Origin: Azospirillum griseum
GTDB lineage: Bacteria > Pseudomonadota > Alphaproteobacteria > Azospirillales > Azospirillaceae
Direction of reading: 5' to 3'
NCBI RefSeq assembly: GCF_003966125.1
Contig: NZ_RXMA01000004.1
Span: forward strand, 124,001 to 188,000
DNA length: 64,000 nt
In this document: one piece after another, positions 42,601 to 52,348 of the stretch
How the letters are laid out: each line of letters starts with the position of its first letter
How positions within the stretch are numbered: the stretch's first letter is position 1
Notes under the pieces: generated by a model
Database searches by the model: none
Told to the model about the DNA's origin: nothing
Seen by the model: only the letters and a program-made list of their open reading frames with translations
Position numbers and translations under genes: made by a program

Positions 42601-44207
42601 CAGGCCCCCTCCCCCAACCCGGCCGCGAACCCGGCAAAGCCCGCCTCGAACAGGGTTGGCCGGTCGGCCTTGGCGATGTGCTCGTCGTAGATGGCGCGGT
42701 AAATGCGGTCGATCTCCACCTTGTCGTAATAGCGGGCGACGCGCTTGGCGATGGCCTCGCCGCACTTCTCCCGCCAGGGGCGATCCAGCAGCAGGGCGCG
42801 CAGCTCCCGCGCGGTGTCGAGCGGGCTGGCCAATGGCGTGATCGCCCCGCCCGCCCCCAGCGGCGGATCCTCGTCCGGGCGGCCCAACAGCAGTTCCGAG
42901 CAGGATCCGACGTCGGTCGCCACGCTGGGCACGCCGGAGGCTCCGGCCTCCAGAATCACCAGCGGTTGGGCTTCGCTGACGCTGGTCAGGGCGATGGCGT
43001 CCACCCGCCCCAGCCAGTCGGTCAGCTTGACCCGCCCGGCAAAGATCACCGTGTCCTCCAACCCCAGATGCTTGACGATGGTCCGGCACTCCTCGACATA
43101 GCCGGGGTCCTCCTCCAGCGGGCCGAGGATCATCGCCTTCACGTCGGGGATGTCCTCGCGCAGGATGCCGGCGGCGCGGATGTAGGTCTTGACGTCCTTG
43201 ATCGGCACGACGCGCCCGATCAGCGCGATGGTCGGCGGGCGCGCTGCGGTGTCGCGCGCGACCTTCGAATAGCCGTCGTAATCGATGCCGTTGGGAACGA
43301 CCTTCAGCTTGGCCGGGTCGGCCCCCTGGCGCCGCTGGAACTCCTGGTTGCCGCCATACAGGGTGAAGATCTTGTCGCAGGCGTCGTAGCAGGCCTTGGA
43401 GTAGCTGGCGAAGGTGTCGAGCCACAAATCGCGCAAATCGCGCTTCTTCTTGTCGAGCGCCAGCGAGGTGTCGGCCCCCTCGAACAGCCATTCGGCCATC
43501 AGGATTTCGATGCGGCGTTCGTTGGTGTAGATCCCGTGTTCGGTCAGCACCGCCGGGCGGCCGGTTTCCAGCACCGCGCGCGCGGCGAACAACCCGGCGT
43601 AGCCGGTGGAAATGGCGTGGTAGACCTTGCAGCGCGGCATCGGGGCCAGCATGGTGGCGAACAGGCCGCTCATCAGCGCCCGCGATCCCCAGAAATACTC
43701 CAGAAAGGACGCGTCGGGCAGCGTGGCCCGGCACATCCGCACCGCCATGTGAAACGCCTCTTCGGAATTCAGCAGGACACGCCGCCCGGCCCGACCGCCC
43801 GCGCTGTTCAGCAGCCGCAGCACCTCGGCCACCTCGGGCAGGCCGCCGCCCTGCTGCAACTGGCGCAAGGGCTGCTCCAGCGTTGCCAGAAAGCGTTTGG
43901 TTCCCGGCATCCAGCGCCAGCCGGGGGCGGGGTCCTGCAAATAGACGTGGGTCAAACCGGTGACGTTCGACGGCAGGTCATAGGCCAGCTTGCGGGCGTT
44001 GCGGTCGGCCACCAACGCCACGACGTGAAAGGTCAGGTCGGCGTGCGATTTGATGAGGTCGTGCGTCCAGGTCGACACCCCGCCCGCGACGTAGGGGTAG
44101 GAGCCTTCCATCAGCAGGCAGACATCGGCGACCGGGGCCGCGCGCCCCTCCGGCAGCGGCGGCTTGACCGGCGTCTTGGCGTCGGCCTTTTTGGCGTGTG
44201 CCGCCAT
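42600..44207 (-). CDS. pelF: Pel polysaccharide glycosyltransferase PelF
   Basis: Cytosolic GT4 (GT-B) enzyme that polymerises the Pel backbone from UDP-HexNAc, 535 residues. PelF-typical blocks are ADVCLLMEGSYPYVAGGVS, TEHGIYTNERRIEI, KVVPNGIDYDGY, ALIGRVVPIKDVKTYIRA and the E-x7-E motif in SEAQPLVILEAGASGVP. The N-terminal 25 residues are Lys/Ala/Pro-rich. ATG 44207 overlaps the pelE stop (TGATG) and the gene's own stop overlaps the pelG start. Confidence 0.95.
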   Translation of the reverse strand: MAAHAKKADAKTPVKPPLPEGRAAPVADVCLLMEGSYPYVAGGVSTWTHDLIKSHADLTFHVVALVADRNARKLAYDLPSNVTGLTHVYLQDPAPGWRWMPGTKRFLATLEQPLRQLQQGGGLPEVAEVLRLLNSAGGRAGRRVLLNSEEAFHMAVRMCRATLPDASFLEYFWGSRALMSGLFATMLAPMPRCKVYHAISTGYAGLFAARAVLETGRPAVLTEHGIYTNERRIEILMAEWLFEGADTSLALDKKKRDLRDLWLDTFASYSKACYDACDKIFTLYGGNQEFQRRQGADPAKLKVVPNGIDYDGYSKVARDTAARPPTIALIGRVVPIKDVKTYIRAAGILREDIPDVKAMILGPLEEDPGYVEECRTIVKHLGLEDTVIFAGRVKLTDWLGRVDAIALTSVSEAQPLVILEAGASGVPSVATDVGSCSELLLGRPDEDPPLGAGGAITPLASPLDTARELRALLLDRPWREKCGEAIAKRVARYYDKVEIDRIYRAIYDEHIAKADRPTLFEAGFAGFAAGLGEGA

Positions 44208-45385
44208 CAGGCCGCCTCCCGCACCGACAGATCGTCGGGCTGGTCGGCGCTGTCGCGCCACAGGGTGAAGACGTCGCGCAGGGTGTCGGGCATGGCCACC
44301 CCCTCCCCCAGCAGATCGGCGCGGCGCTGCGGCAGGGCGCGCAGATCGGCGTAGCGCTTCAGCCGGAACAGGCTTTCGGCGTACCAGAACAGGATGCGGC
44401 GGTCGGTGGCGCGGTCGATCAGGGGTTCCAGCCGCAGCGCCGCTTCCTCCGCCAAGCCGCAACGCAGCAGCAGACGGCCCAGATCGTGGCGGATCTCGTC
44501 GTCGTCGGGGGCAAGGTCCAGGCAGCGGCGGTAGCCGTCCAACGCCTTGTCCCGGATTTCCGCCTCGCGGTTGCTGTCGAGCAAGCCGCAGAAGGCGTAA
44601 TTGTCCAGATGCCGGGCCAGCTCCGCCCGCGTCGCCACCGCGTCGGGGTTGGTGCGGACGGCGTTGTCCAGCGTCTGCCAACGCCCGTTGAACTCATGCT
44701 CCACCCGCGCGGTGGCGGTGGCGGCCTGGACGCGCACCGACGGGTCGGCGTCGCCCAATCCGGCTTTCAGCGCCGGGGTGAAGGCCGGGCGGAAATGGCG
44801 GGCGACGAGCGCGATCACCGCCTGTTTCTGCTGGGGCGTGCCGACCGACATCACGTCGGTGAAGGATTCCCCGGCGGCGAGGTGGGCGGTTTCGCGGCCC
44901 GAGACGATCAGCTCATACAATTCCTGCGCCGGTTCGATCTCGCTTTCCGGGAACAGCGACAGATACCAATCCTGGAAGCCGGTGGCGTAGCGGCGGAACA
45001 GCGCGTGCAGCCCGGTGGTCAGCAGGGTGAAGAGCGGCCCGAGCGGCCCCAGGACCGGCGTCGTCACCAGCATCAACCCGGCCAGCCGCAGATCCCGGCC
45101 CTTGCGGGCACGGGCGCGCACCCACAGGATCAGGGCGGCGCACAGCAGCGCATGGCCCAGCAACCCGCCCAACCGCGCCAGCGTTTCCGGGGCCAACTCC
45201 GCCCCGCCCAACGACAAGCCCAACGACAAGCCCATCAACAAGCCCATCGATGGATCCAGCGGCAACGCTTCGGGGGCCAGCACCAGGGCCGTCGTTGCCA
45301 ATTCGCCGATCAGGGCCAAAATCCCGACCGCCACCAGCCCGCCGGTGCCGGGATCGGGCGCTTGGGCCAGCACATTGTCGCTCAC
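44207..45385 (-). CDS. pelE: Pel inner-membrane TPR protein PelE
   Basis: A 392-residue protein with two or three hydrophobic segments at the N-terminus (GGLVAVGILALIGELATTAL, LVTTPVLGPLGPLFTLLT). A soluble helical-repeat region with TPR character follows (LDGYRRCLDLAPDDDEI, ATDRRILFWYAESLFRL). It fits PelE, which joins PelD and PelG in the synthase complex. The start is GTG 45385; no ATG gives a full first membrane segment. Sequence is less conserved than the other Pel proteins, so the call leans on gene order. Confidence 0.85.
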   Translation of the reverse strand: MSDNVLAQAPDPGTGGLVAVGILALIGELATTALVLAPEALPLDPSMGLLMGLSLGLSLGGAELAPETLARLGGLLGHALLCAALILWVRARARKGRDLRLAGLMLVTTPVLGPLGPLFTLLTTGLHALFRRYATGFQDWYLSLFPESEIEPAQELYELIVSGRETAHLAAGESFTDVMSVGTPQQKQAVIALVARHFRPAFTPALKAGLGDADPSVRVQAATATARVEHEFNGRWQTLDNAVRTNPDAVATRAELARHLDNYAFCGLLDSNREAEIRDKALDGYRRCLDLAPDDDEIRHDLGRLLLRCGLAEEAALRLEPLIDRATDRRILFWYAESLFRLKRYADLRALPQRRADLLGEGVAMPDTLRDVFTLWRDSADQPDDLSVREAA

Positions 45386-45437
45386 GGGGCCGCCTCCCCG
45401 GTGTTGCGCTGCGCCGGTGCGGGGTGGTGGCGCGGCG

Positions 45438-46841
45438 TCATTCCCGCGCCTCCACCTTCTGCGTTGTGTAGGAGATCGGAATCCGGCGCAGCGCCAGCGG
45501 CAACGCCTCCCGCACCGCCTTTTCCAGCTTGGCCTCAACCAGCTTGGCCCCCTCCAGCGGCGTGCCGGTCAGCACCACGCCAAAGGAGGACCCCTGATGA
45601 CCAAAGTCACAGGCCAGATCGGTGTCGCGCAAACTGTCGCGCACCGCGCTGCCGATGGCGCTGGCCAGTTCGGCGCGCTGGGCGGCGGACAGGCGCGACA
45701 GGCCGGACGGGCGGATGGTGATGGAGGTGGTTTCAAACCCCATGCGGCGGCCCAGCAGAGCCAGAAACTCCGCCTGACGCCCGATGAAGTGGGAGGAGTA
45801 GAGCGAATCGTCGGTCATGATCCGCTGTTCGTTGGCCAGGCTGTATTGGCGGGCCTTGGCCAGCGCCGTGCCAATCCATTCGCACAGGATGCGGAAATTC
45901 TCCACCGTGTTGACGCTGAGATCGGTGAAGCCCATGCTTTCGATCTTGATCATGCCAACCACCTCGCCGGTGTCGCTGCTGATGAGCGGCCCGGCCAGCA
46001 CGCCTTCACCGTTCAGGATGCGCTCGTCCTCCGCCCGGTTGACGCAGAGCTGGCGTTGCCGCCCGACCACCCGCTCGAACAGCGCCGATCCGTGATCGAA
46101 CCAGCGGGCGTAGCCGTCCTGCTCGTCGTCCCAGCCCTCGTTCGTCACCGATTCCAACACGTCGTTGTTCAGCAGGAACAGCGAGAATTTGTCCGGCTTC
46201 ATGACGGTGCGGACCAGATCGGCCACGCCCAGCATCACCTCGCCCTCGTCCAGCTTGTCGATGGCCTTGGCCGCCTGATAGAGCGTGAAGACGGTGCGCA
46301 ACTGCCCGGCCACGCGGGTTTCCAGATTCTCCTTGACCGATTTCAGGGCGCGGTAGGATCGGGTGATCGCCTCCGATTCCCTGCGGGCCATCGCCAGATG
46401 CAGGCGCAACTCGTCGCGTTCGCGGATTTGCCGCATCCGCAACTCGCCGATCAGCACCCCCGACACCAGCCACAGGATGGGATCCCGCGTCAGGACGTAG
46501 AGATGCTGGTACAGATCCTGGTTGAGCGTGGGGTCGGGCACATTGCCAAGGCGCAACGCCGCCGCCGCCGCCAGAGCCGCCAGCACGCCCTCGTTCGTCC
46601 CATACTGGACCGCCAGCAACAGCACCGGAATCCAGAAGGGATGCGGCTGGATTCCCTCATAGCGCAGACCGCTGCCAAAGGCCCAATCCCCGACCAGCAT
46701 CACGGCAAAGAACAGGCCCAGTTCCAGCAGGGCGATCCGCCGGAAGCCCAACAAACGGCGCGGCGCGACCGACGGCGCGCTCTCCGGCATTGAGTCAGCG
46801 GCTGGTTGGTCGGCCGGTGCTGTGGTGGTGGCGTCGGTCAT
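45438..46841 (-). CDS. pelD: c-di-GMP-binding Pel regulator PelD
   Basis: Inner-membrane receptor that activates Pel synthesis on binding c-di-GMP. Of 467 residues, about 35-145 hold four membrane segments. A coiled coil (residues about 140-190), a GAF domain (about 190-330, FSLFLLNNDVLESV) and a degenerate GGDEF domain follow. The RxxD inhibitory-site motif is kept (SLRDTDLACDFG). The catalytic loop that should read GGDEF is HQGSS, so no cyclase activity is expected. This is the architecture of Pseudomonas PelD. Confidence 0.93.
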   Translation of the reverse strand: MTDATTTAPADQPAADSMPESAPSVAPRRLLGFRRIALLELGLFFAVMLVGDWAFGSGLRYEGIQPHPFWIPVLLLAVQYGTNEGVLAALAAAAALRLGNVPDPTLNQDLYQHLYVLTRDPILWLVSGVLIGELRMRQIRERDELRLHLAMARRESEAITRSYRALKSVKENLETRVAGQLRTVFTLYQAAKAIDKLDEGEVMLGVADLVRTVMKPDKFSLFLLNNDVLESVTNEGWDDEQDGYARWFDHGSALFERVVGRQRQLCVNRAEDERILNGEGVLAGPLISSDTGEVVGMIKIESMGFTDLSVNTVENFRILCEWIGTALAKARQYSLANEQRIMTDDSLYSSHFIGRQAEFLALLGRRMGFETTSITIRPSGLSRLSAAQRAELASAIGSAVRDSLRDTDLACDFGHQGSSFGVVLTGTPLEGAKLVEAKLEKAVREALPLALRRIPISYTTQKVEARE

Positions 46842-46862
46842 CGCCGCATCGGCCCCTTTCTC

Positions 46863-47603
46863 TCACTCACCCTTGGGCGCAAAATCGGGTTCCTCCCGAC
46901 CGCCAAGGCTTGAGAGCGGAACAACCGGCTCGGACGGTGTGGGGAATGTGGCGGTCGGTTGCATCGGTACCGCCATGGGCACCACCGGTTCCGCTGCACC
47001 CGAACGACGCGCCTCCGCGTCGCTTTCCACCGCGTCGCGCAGCCCGTTCACCATGCGGGCGACCACCTGTTGGGCCACGTTGTTCACGCTGTCGCGGGTG
47101 AAATAGCCCCGACCCGCCGCCGATTGGCTGGAGGCCCACAGCACAACACCGTCGGCGGTGCGGACCAGACGGGCGTTCAGCCCGACCACCGGCTCCTCCC
47201 GCAGCCCGTGCTGATAGCCGTATTCCGACACGCTGCCGATGACCACGGCGTCGGCCCCCAAGGTCCGCCCCAGCGCCTGGGCGTGGGTGGCGTCGGTCAG
47301 CTTCTCGCTGTCGATCCTGGCGGCGGCCATCTGGTTGCGCACGCGGCTGGATTCCGCCACCCGGTACAGGTTCAGGCCATAGAGTTCGGTGGACAGCAGA
47401 TCGGCGGCGATCTGCCCGGCGTTGGGGTGGTTGGTCAGATTTTCAAAGGGCAGCACCGCCACGCTGGCCCCGGGGGCCAAGCTGTCGCCCGCCCGCGCGA
47501 AATCCCGGCTGGTGGTGCGGCCAACGCTGCACCCCGCCAACCCAGCCGCCAGCAGCAGCGCCAGCCAAGGCCGCGCCCGCTTCATGGTCCATCGCTGCGT
47601 CAT
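46863..47603 (-). CDS. pelC: Outer-membrane lipoprotein PelC
   Basis: A 246-residue lipoprotein. The signal ends at lipobox LAGC (LALLLAAGLAGCS). The fold segment SVAVLPFENLTNHPNAG and ADAVVIGSVSEYGYQHGL are typical of PelC, which forms a periplasmic ring on the outer membrane below the PelB barrel. A C-terminal Pro/Val-rich tail of about 50 residues is longer than usual. Start 47603 (alternative 47585). It lies 47 bases after the barrel gene and 21 before pelD. Confidence 0.9.
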   Translation of the reverse strand: MTQRWTMKRARPWLALLLAAGLAGCSVGRTTSRDFARAGDSLAPGASVAVLPFENLTNHPNAGQIAADLLSTELYGLNLYRVAESSRVRNQMAAARIDSEKLTDATHAQALGRTLGADAVVIGSVSEYGYQHGLREEPVVGLNARLVRTADGVVLWASSQSAAGRGYFTRDSVNNVAQQVVARMVNGLRDAVESDAEARRSGAAEPVVPMAVPMQPTATFPTPSEPVVPLSSLGGREEPDFAPKGE

Positions 47604-47650
47604 GGCGCTTTCCCCCCGCATCCGTTCCACATCCATGCTCATGTCCGCCC

Positions 47651-49300
47651 TCAATAGCGCCACATCAGATAACCGCCCGCCGCGTTGACCGCGCTGGCGG
47701 TCCCGCGCGCGGTGGATCGGGCGTGGCTGGCGCGCAGCCCGATTTCCAACGCGTCGAGCGGTTCCCACACCAGCGACACCGCCCCCTGCGGTCCGCTTTT
47801 TCCCCGCCGATCATAGGCGTACCCGATTTGCGCGCTGTAGCGCACATAATCGGCCAGCCAATCCTCCACCGAAAGCAGGACGGCGTGAACCTCGCGCGTC
47901 GCCACCGGCACCGGCGCGAAAAAACTCAAGGTCGGCAAGGGCGGAGGCACCGCGTCATCGGCCAACGCCTGCGGCGCGGGCAACGCCCGTGCCCGCTGCA
48001 CCCGCCGCCCCACATATTCGGCGTCCAGGGCGTAGACCAGGCTGGTCAACGGCCCCTCGCGATTCAGAACATAGCGCAAGGATGCCTCCACACTGCCCGA
48101 CCGCGCCAGATCGGCGTCACCGGCCAACCCATACCGGTTGTAACCGGCCCCCAACGTCAGATTCCAGCGGTCGGACAGCCGCGCCTCGTGCTGGACGAAC
48201 AGGCGGTCGCGCCGCCCGGCGCTGACGATGCCCTCCAGAAAGGCGAAGGTCGGCTCGTTCCACGCCGCGCCGATGCGGGTTTCGGACTCGTCGCCCTTCC
48301 AACCGTGGGTCACGCCAACACCCAGCACGCGGCGGGCGGCGTAAAAGGTCAGATCGGTGCGCTCCAACTCCGGCCAATCGTGCGACAGGGTGAACTCCAT
48401 GCGCTGACGCAGACCATGAAAGGGGGCCGGAGTTCCGTCGCGGCGTTGCACCGCGTCAACATCGACCAGACGGTTTTCCAGCGCGTAGCGGATGGTGCTG
48501 CGACCGGGCAAGGTCATCACCCCGGTCAGGCGCTGGATCCGCTGCACATCGGCTGCGCGAACATGCTGCCAATCGGTGTCCAGCCGTGCCCGGTCGCCGT
48601 TGTCGTACAGCAAACGCGCCTTGCCCAGCACCAGGGAGGGTTCGTTCGGCGTCAGATCAAGGGCGGCGTCGTACGCCGCCACCGCCTCGCGCCAGCGGCC
48701 CAGCCGCTCTTCGGCCTGGGCCAGCAGGGCGGTGGATTGAGCGTCGCGCGGGCCGCTTTGGGCCTTGTCGCGCAGCAGGGCGCGCGCCTGGCGCGTTTGC
48801 CCGCCTTCGAGCAGGGTCAGGGCCTTGAAGTAATCAAGACGTCGCTGCGCCACCCGGTCGGCCAACGCGGCCCCGGCGGCGCGCGTGGCGGTCATCTCCC
48901 GGGTGAAGGCGACGGTCACGCCGGACCGGTCGGCCACCACATCCGCGCTCACATCCGCCGACAGCAACAGCAGCACGCTGTCATACCCGTATTGGACGTT
49001 GTCAACCCAACCCTGCAAGCGCCCCGGCACCGCGTCGAGCGCCACCCCACCCAGCGGACGGCTGAAGCGCAAGGTCAGTTCCCGCCCGTGCCGCTCCACC
49101 TCCTCCGTCCTCACCGATCCCGGCCAGCGCAGAACGAAGCGGGCGCGGGATCCCTCCGCCACCGCCTCCACCTGCGCCATCGGCGGCGGGGTCTGCGACC
49201 GGCCCGGCAGGATCGGGGTGGCCGCGATCAACAGCAGCAACCCGATGACCACACGCTTACGGAAGGCCGAGAACACGGCGCGCCTCCGGCAAACGGCCAT
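47651..49300 (-). CDS. pelB: PelB C-terminal part as separate outer-membrane porin protein
   Basis: A 549-residue protein matching the C-terminal half of Pseudomonas PelB. Its N-terminus has its own export signal, FRKRVVIGLLLLIAATPIL. A beta-rich domain follows (about 40-140, RFVLRWPGSVRTEEVERHG). Next come two or three TPR units (REAVAAYDAALDLTPNEPSL), then about 300 residues of alternating amphipathic strands ending in aromatic GGYLMWRY, typical of an outer-membrane barrel. The frame differs from the upstream TPR gene and overlaps it by 44 bases. GTG 49276 is an alternative start. The signal peptide argues for a genuine split rather than a frameshift. Confidence 0.82.
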   Translation of the reverse strand: MAVCRRRAVFSAFRKRVVIGLLLLIAATPILPGRSQTPPPMAQVEAVAEGSRARFVLRWPGSVRTEEVERHGRELTLRFSRPLGGVALDAVPGRLQGWVDNVQYGYDSVLLLLSADVSADVVADRSGVTVAFTREMTATRAAGAALADRVAQRRLDYFKALTLLEGGQTRQARALLRDKAQSGPRDAQSTALLAQAEERLGRWREAVAAYDAALDLTPNEPSLVLGKARLLYDNGDRARLDTDWQHVRAADVQRIQRLTGVMTLPGRSTIRYALENRLVDVDAVQRRDGTPAPFHGLRQRMEFTLSHDWPELERTDLTFYAARRVLGVGVTHGWKGDESETRIGAAWNEPTFAFLEGIVSAGRRDRLFVQHEARLSDRWNLTLGAGYNRYGLAGDADLARSGSVEASLRYVLNREGPLTSLVYALDAEYVGRRVQRARALPAPQALADDAVPPPLPTLSFFAPVPVATREVHAVLLSVEDWLADYVRYSAQIGYAYDRRGKSGPQGAVSLVWEPLDALEIGLRASHARSTARGTASAVNAAGGYLMWRY

Positions 49301-52300
49301 TTTCGACGAGCAGCGAGACGAAATCGGCGCGCAACTGCTTGTCGTCGGGCCGCTGACGGCGCAACCCCTCGAACAGCGCCACCGCATCGTCCACCTTGCC
49401 CAACCGGTTCAGCAGATTGGCCTCCGTTTGCGTCACCGCGTCGCTGCGGATCCGAGCCGCGCGCAATTGGGCGAGCGCGGTCTGGTAAAAGGGCGTGGCG
49501 GCGGCGGGCCGTTTCAACGCGGTCAGGGCCTCCCCCAGAAAATAATAGGCCTCGTAATCGTCGGGCGCACGCGCGACGAAGCGGCGCAACAGCCGTTCGG
49601 CGTCGAGCAGCCGGTTGTTGTCATAGGCGGCCATGCCCATCTGGCGCAACGCCTCGCCATCCTCGGGCCGCTGGGTCAGCAGAGCGCGCCACGCCTCGGC
49701 GGCCGCAAGACGCTCCCGCCCCTGGTCGGCCAGCCGGGCGAAACGGCGCAGGCGCTCGGGATTGCCATCGGTCGCGGCGGCGGCGCGCACCGCCTCTCCC
49801 AGTTCACGCGCCTTGCCCAGCGCGGCCAGCGCCTCGATGTGGGGGACGCGCAGATCAGGGTCGGTGGGGCCGCCCGCGCCGCCCAAACGGGCCAAGACCC
49901 GGTCGGCTCCCCCCGACTCGACCAACGCGCCGTACCACGCCGCCTGATCGGCGGGGGTGGTGGCGCGGCGGGCGCGCTCCTCCAGCCAATCGAGCGCGGC
50001 GGGCTTCGGGCGCGGTCCCCACAGAAAGGCCAGTTGGCGGGCGTCCTCGCTTTTCGGCCCCTGCCCGGCGGCGAGCGGGCGCAACACCTGCTCGGCCCCG
50101 GCCTTGTCCTGAAGGTCGAGCAGGGCGAACACCACGCCCCGGCGCTCGGCGATGGGCAGGCGGGCGTCGGTCCCGCGCGCCACCAGATAGCGCCGCAACT
50201 CCGCCTTGCGCCCCAGCTTGGTCAGCGCCTCGCGGTAGAGCGAATCCCAGGGGGCGGTCAGGCTGGTGTTGGCCAGTTGGCGCAGCACCGGCAGGGCGCG
50301 GTCCGGTCCGGCGGCCTCCAGCAGCAGAAAGGCGCGCTGTTCCCGCCCGGCGGGGTCGAGCGCGGCGTCGGCCAGTTGCCGTTCCAGCAGATCGGCGAGA
50401 TCGCTGAGCGCCCCCGCCTGCCGCGCGGCGTCGGCGTAGGCGAACAGCCACTCGCCCCCCAACCGCTCCGCCCGCCGACGCAGCACCGGCAGGGCGGCCC
50501 GGTACGCCTTGCGGTCGAGCAGCGCGTAGACCAGCGCCTGCTCCTCGGCGTCGGACAACCCGCCCCGGTCGAGCTTGGCGGTCAGGAAGCGGGTCAATTC
50601 CTCCACCCGCCCGGTGGCGTCAAGCGCGCTGAGATAGGCGCTTTCCACCTCTGCACCCAGACCCGCCCCAAGGTCGGCCTGAAGCGGCAGAAGCGCCGTC
50701 AGATGCGGCAGCGCGTCGCCCGCCCGCCCGGCGGCCAGCAGGGCGGACGCCAGCGCCAGACGGGCGCGCGGCGACGGGGCCATGGCGTACAGCCGTTCCG
50801 CCGCCGTCAAGGCCAAGGCCGGTGCGCCGCGCTCCACCGCGCTGGCGGCGATGTCCTGCAACAGCGCGGCGTCGAGTTTCGGATGGGCGTCGAGCCACGC
50901 CGCCACCGCCCGAAGGTCGCCCACCTTCGCCGCCAGCCGGACCCAGGCCAAATCCGCCGCAGCGGATGGAACGGCGGCACGCCGGGCGGAAAACCACGCC
51001 ACACCGGCGGCGGCGCGGTCGAGGTCGAGGAACAGCGCCCCCAGCTCGTCCAGCAGATCGTCGGCGACGCCGTCGGCCAGCGGCAGCCGATCAAAGGCCG
51101 CCGCTGCCGCGTCGCGCCGTCCGGCGCGGTCCAGGATGCGGATCGCCGCCAGCCGGTCGGGCACGGGTTGGTTGACGTCCTCCGCCCCGCGTTCGGCCCA
51201 GCGGATGGCGGCGGCGGAATCGCCGCGCCCCAGCGCGATGTTGGCGGCCAGGATCGGGCGGTCGTTGAGAAATCCGTCGCCCAGTTCCCGCACCATCCGG
51301 TCGAGAAAGGCGCGGTCCTTGTCGCGGTAGGCCAGTTCGGCCAACCCCGCCAGCACCCAATCGGGAACCAACCGCAGATCCCGCCCCTGGGCGGTGGCCG
51401 AGGCGGCGCGCTCCATCCCCGCGTTCATCTGCAAGGCAAGGAGGCGGCCCAACGACGCGTCGTCCACCGGGCCGCTCAGCGCCTTCAGCCGGGTCTGCGC
51501 GTCGCCGATCCGCTGGGCGGCGATCAACAAATCGATGGCGGTCAGCTCCAGCGCCAGCGGGCGGTCGGGACGGGCTGTCTGCGGTTCGACCAGGCGCAAC
51601 CCCAGATCGGGGCGGGCGGCGGCGGCGAGTTGGCTCGCCAGACCGATCAGGTCGGGCACGCTGGGGTTTTCACCCAACCAGCGCTGCGCGCGCTGGAACG
51701 CGTCCTGTTCGCGGTCCAGGTCGATCAGCAGGCTCATCAGCAATTCGCGGCTGTCGGCCTCGATGGCCCCGTTGGCGCGGTCGTCGGCCTTGCTCAACCA
51801 CGCGATCGCCCCGGCGTGATCGCCTTGCGAAGCCAGCAGGGCCGCCAACTCCTGCTGGGTCTGGGTGTCGTCGGGGCGCAGCTCGCAATAGCGGGTCAGC
51901 GCCTCGATCTGCACGTCAAGCCGCCCCTGGAAGCCCGCCAGATAGGCCAACTCACGGTGCGCGTCGTCCGTTCCGCGCAAGCGGGCCAGCGCGCGCAGAT
52001 TGTCCAGATAGTCGCCCTGCCGCTGGGCGTCCTGATACAGGCGGCCCAGCAACTCCCGCCCCTCGATGGAATTCGGGTCCTTCTCGACCAGGCGCTCCAT
52101 CAGGGCGATGGCCTGATCGATGGTCCCGTCGGCCAGATGCAGCCGGGTCAACGGCATCACCGTTCCCGCGCTGTGGTCGCCGCCGGCAAAGCGTTCCTCA
52201 TAGACCGCGCGCGCGCTTTCGAAGTCGCTGTCGCGGAATTTCTGCAAGGCCAGTTCCGCTCCACGCGGAATCAGAAGCAGGCTGGCCCCGATCCCGACCA

Positions 52301-52337
52301 GCAACACCAGCACCGCCACCAGGAGGTTGATTGGCAT
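49257..52337 (-). CDS. pelB: PelB N-terminal part: membrane-anchored TPR scaffold
   Basis: A 1,026-residue protein with one N-terminal membrane anchor (INLLVAVLVLLVGIGASLLLI) and then almost continuous TPR-like helix pairs. It matches the N-terminal two thirds of PelB, whose TPRs bind PelA and guide the polymer through the periplasm. There is no barrel at its end; the frame stops with VLGLP at 49257 while the barrel gene has already begun. Repeats are Ala/Leu/Arg-rich and strongly GC-biased. It starts 11 bases after the deacetylase gene. Confidence 0.85.
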   Translation of the reverse strand: MPINLLVAVLVLLVGIGASLLLIPRGAELALQKFRDSDFESARAVYEERFAGGDHSAGTVMPLTRLHLADGTIDQAIALMERLVEKDPNSIEGRELLGRLYQDAQRQGDYLDNLRALARLRGTDDAHRELAYLAGFQGRLDVQIEALTRYCELRPDDTQTQQELAALLASQGDHAGAIAWLSKADDRANGAIEADSRELLMSLLIDLDREQDAFQRAQRWLGENPSVPDLIGLASQLAAAARPDLGLRLVEPQTARPDRPLALELTAIDLLIAAQRIGDAQTRLKALSGPVDDASLGRLLALQMNAGMERAASATAQGRDLRLVPDWVLAGLAELAYRDKDRAFLDRMVRELGDGFLNDRPILAANIALGRGDSAAAIRWAERGAEDVNQPVPDRLAAIRILDRAGRRDAAAAAFDRLPLADGVADDLLDELGALFLDLDRAAAGVAWFSARRAAVPSAAADLAWVRLAAKVGDLRAVAAWLDAHPKLDAALLQDIAASAVERGAPALALTAAERLYAMAPSPRARLALASALLAAGRAGDALPHLTALLPLQADLGAGLGAEVESAYLSALDATGRVEELTRFLTAKLDRGGLSDAEEQALVYALLDRKAYRAALPVLRRRAERLGGEWLFAYADAARQAGALSDLADLLERQLADAALDPAGREQRAFLLLEAAGPDRALPVLRQLANTSLTAPWDSLYREALTKLGRKAELRRYLVARGTDARLPIAERRGVVFALLDLQDKAGAEQVLRPLAAGQGPKSEDARQLAFLWGPRPKPAALDWLEERARRATTPADQAAWYGALVESGGADRVLARLGGAGGPTDPDLRVPHIEALAALGKARELGEAVRAAAATDGNPERLRRFARLADQGRERLAAAEAWRALLTQRPEDGEALRQMGMAAYDNNRLLDAERLLRRFVARAPDDYEAYYFLGEALTALKRPAAATPFYQTALAQLRAARIRSDAVTQTEANLLNRLGKVDDAVALFEGLRRQRPDDKQLRADFVSLLVENGRLPEARRVLGLP

Positions 52338-52348
52338 GGCGGCCCCCC

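Noticed and set aside
42678-44354. Plus-strand frame opposite pelF
   Set aside because: Same GC-driven antisense artefact; pelF is unmistakable on the minus strand.
49257-49300. pelB as a frameshifted pseudogene
   Set aside because: The downstream frame has its own start and export signal and the upstream frame a sensible end; a true split is more likely, though sequencing error is not excluded.
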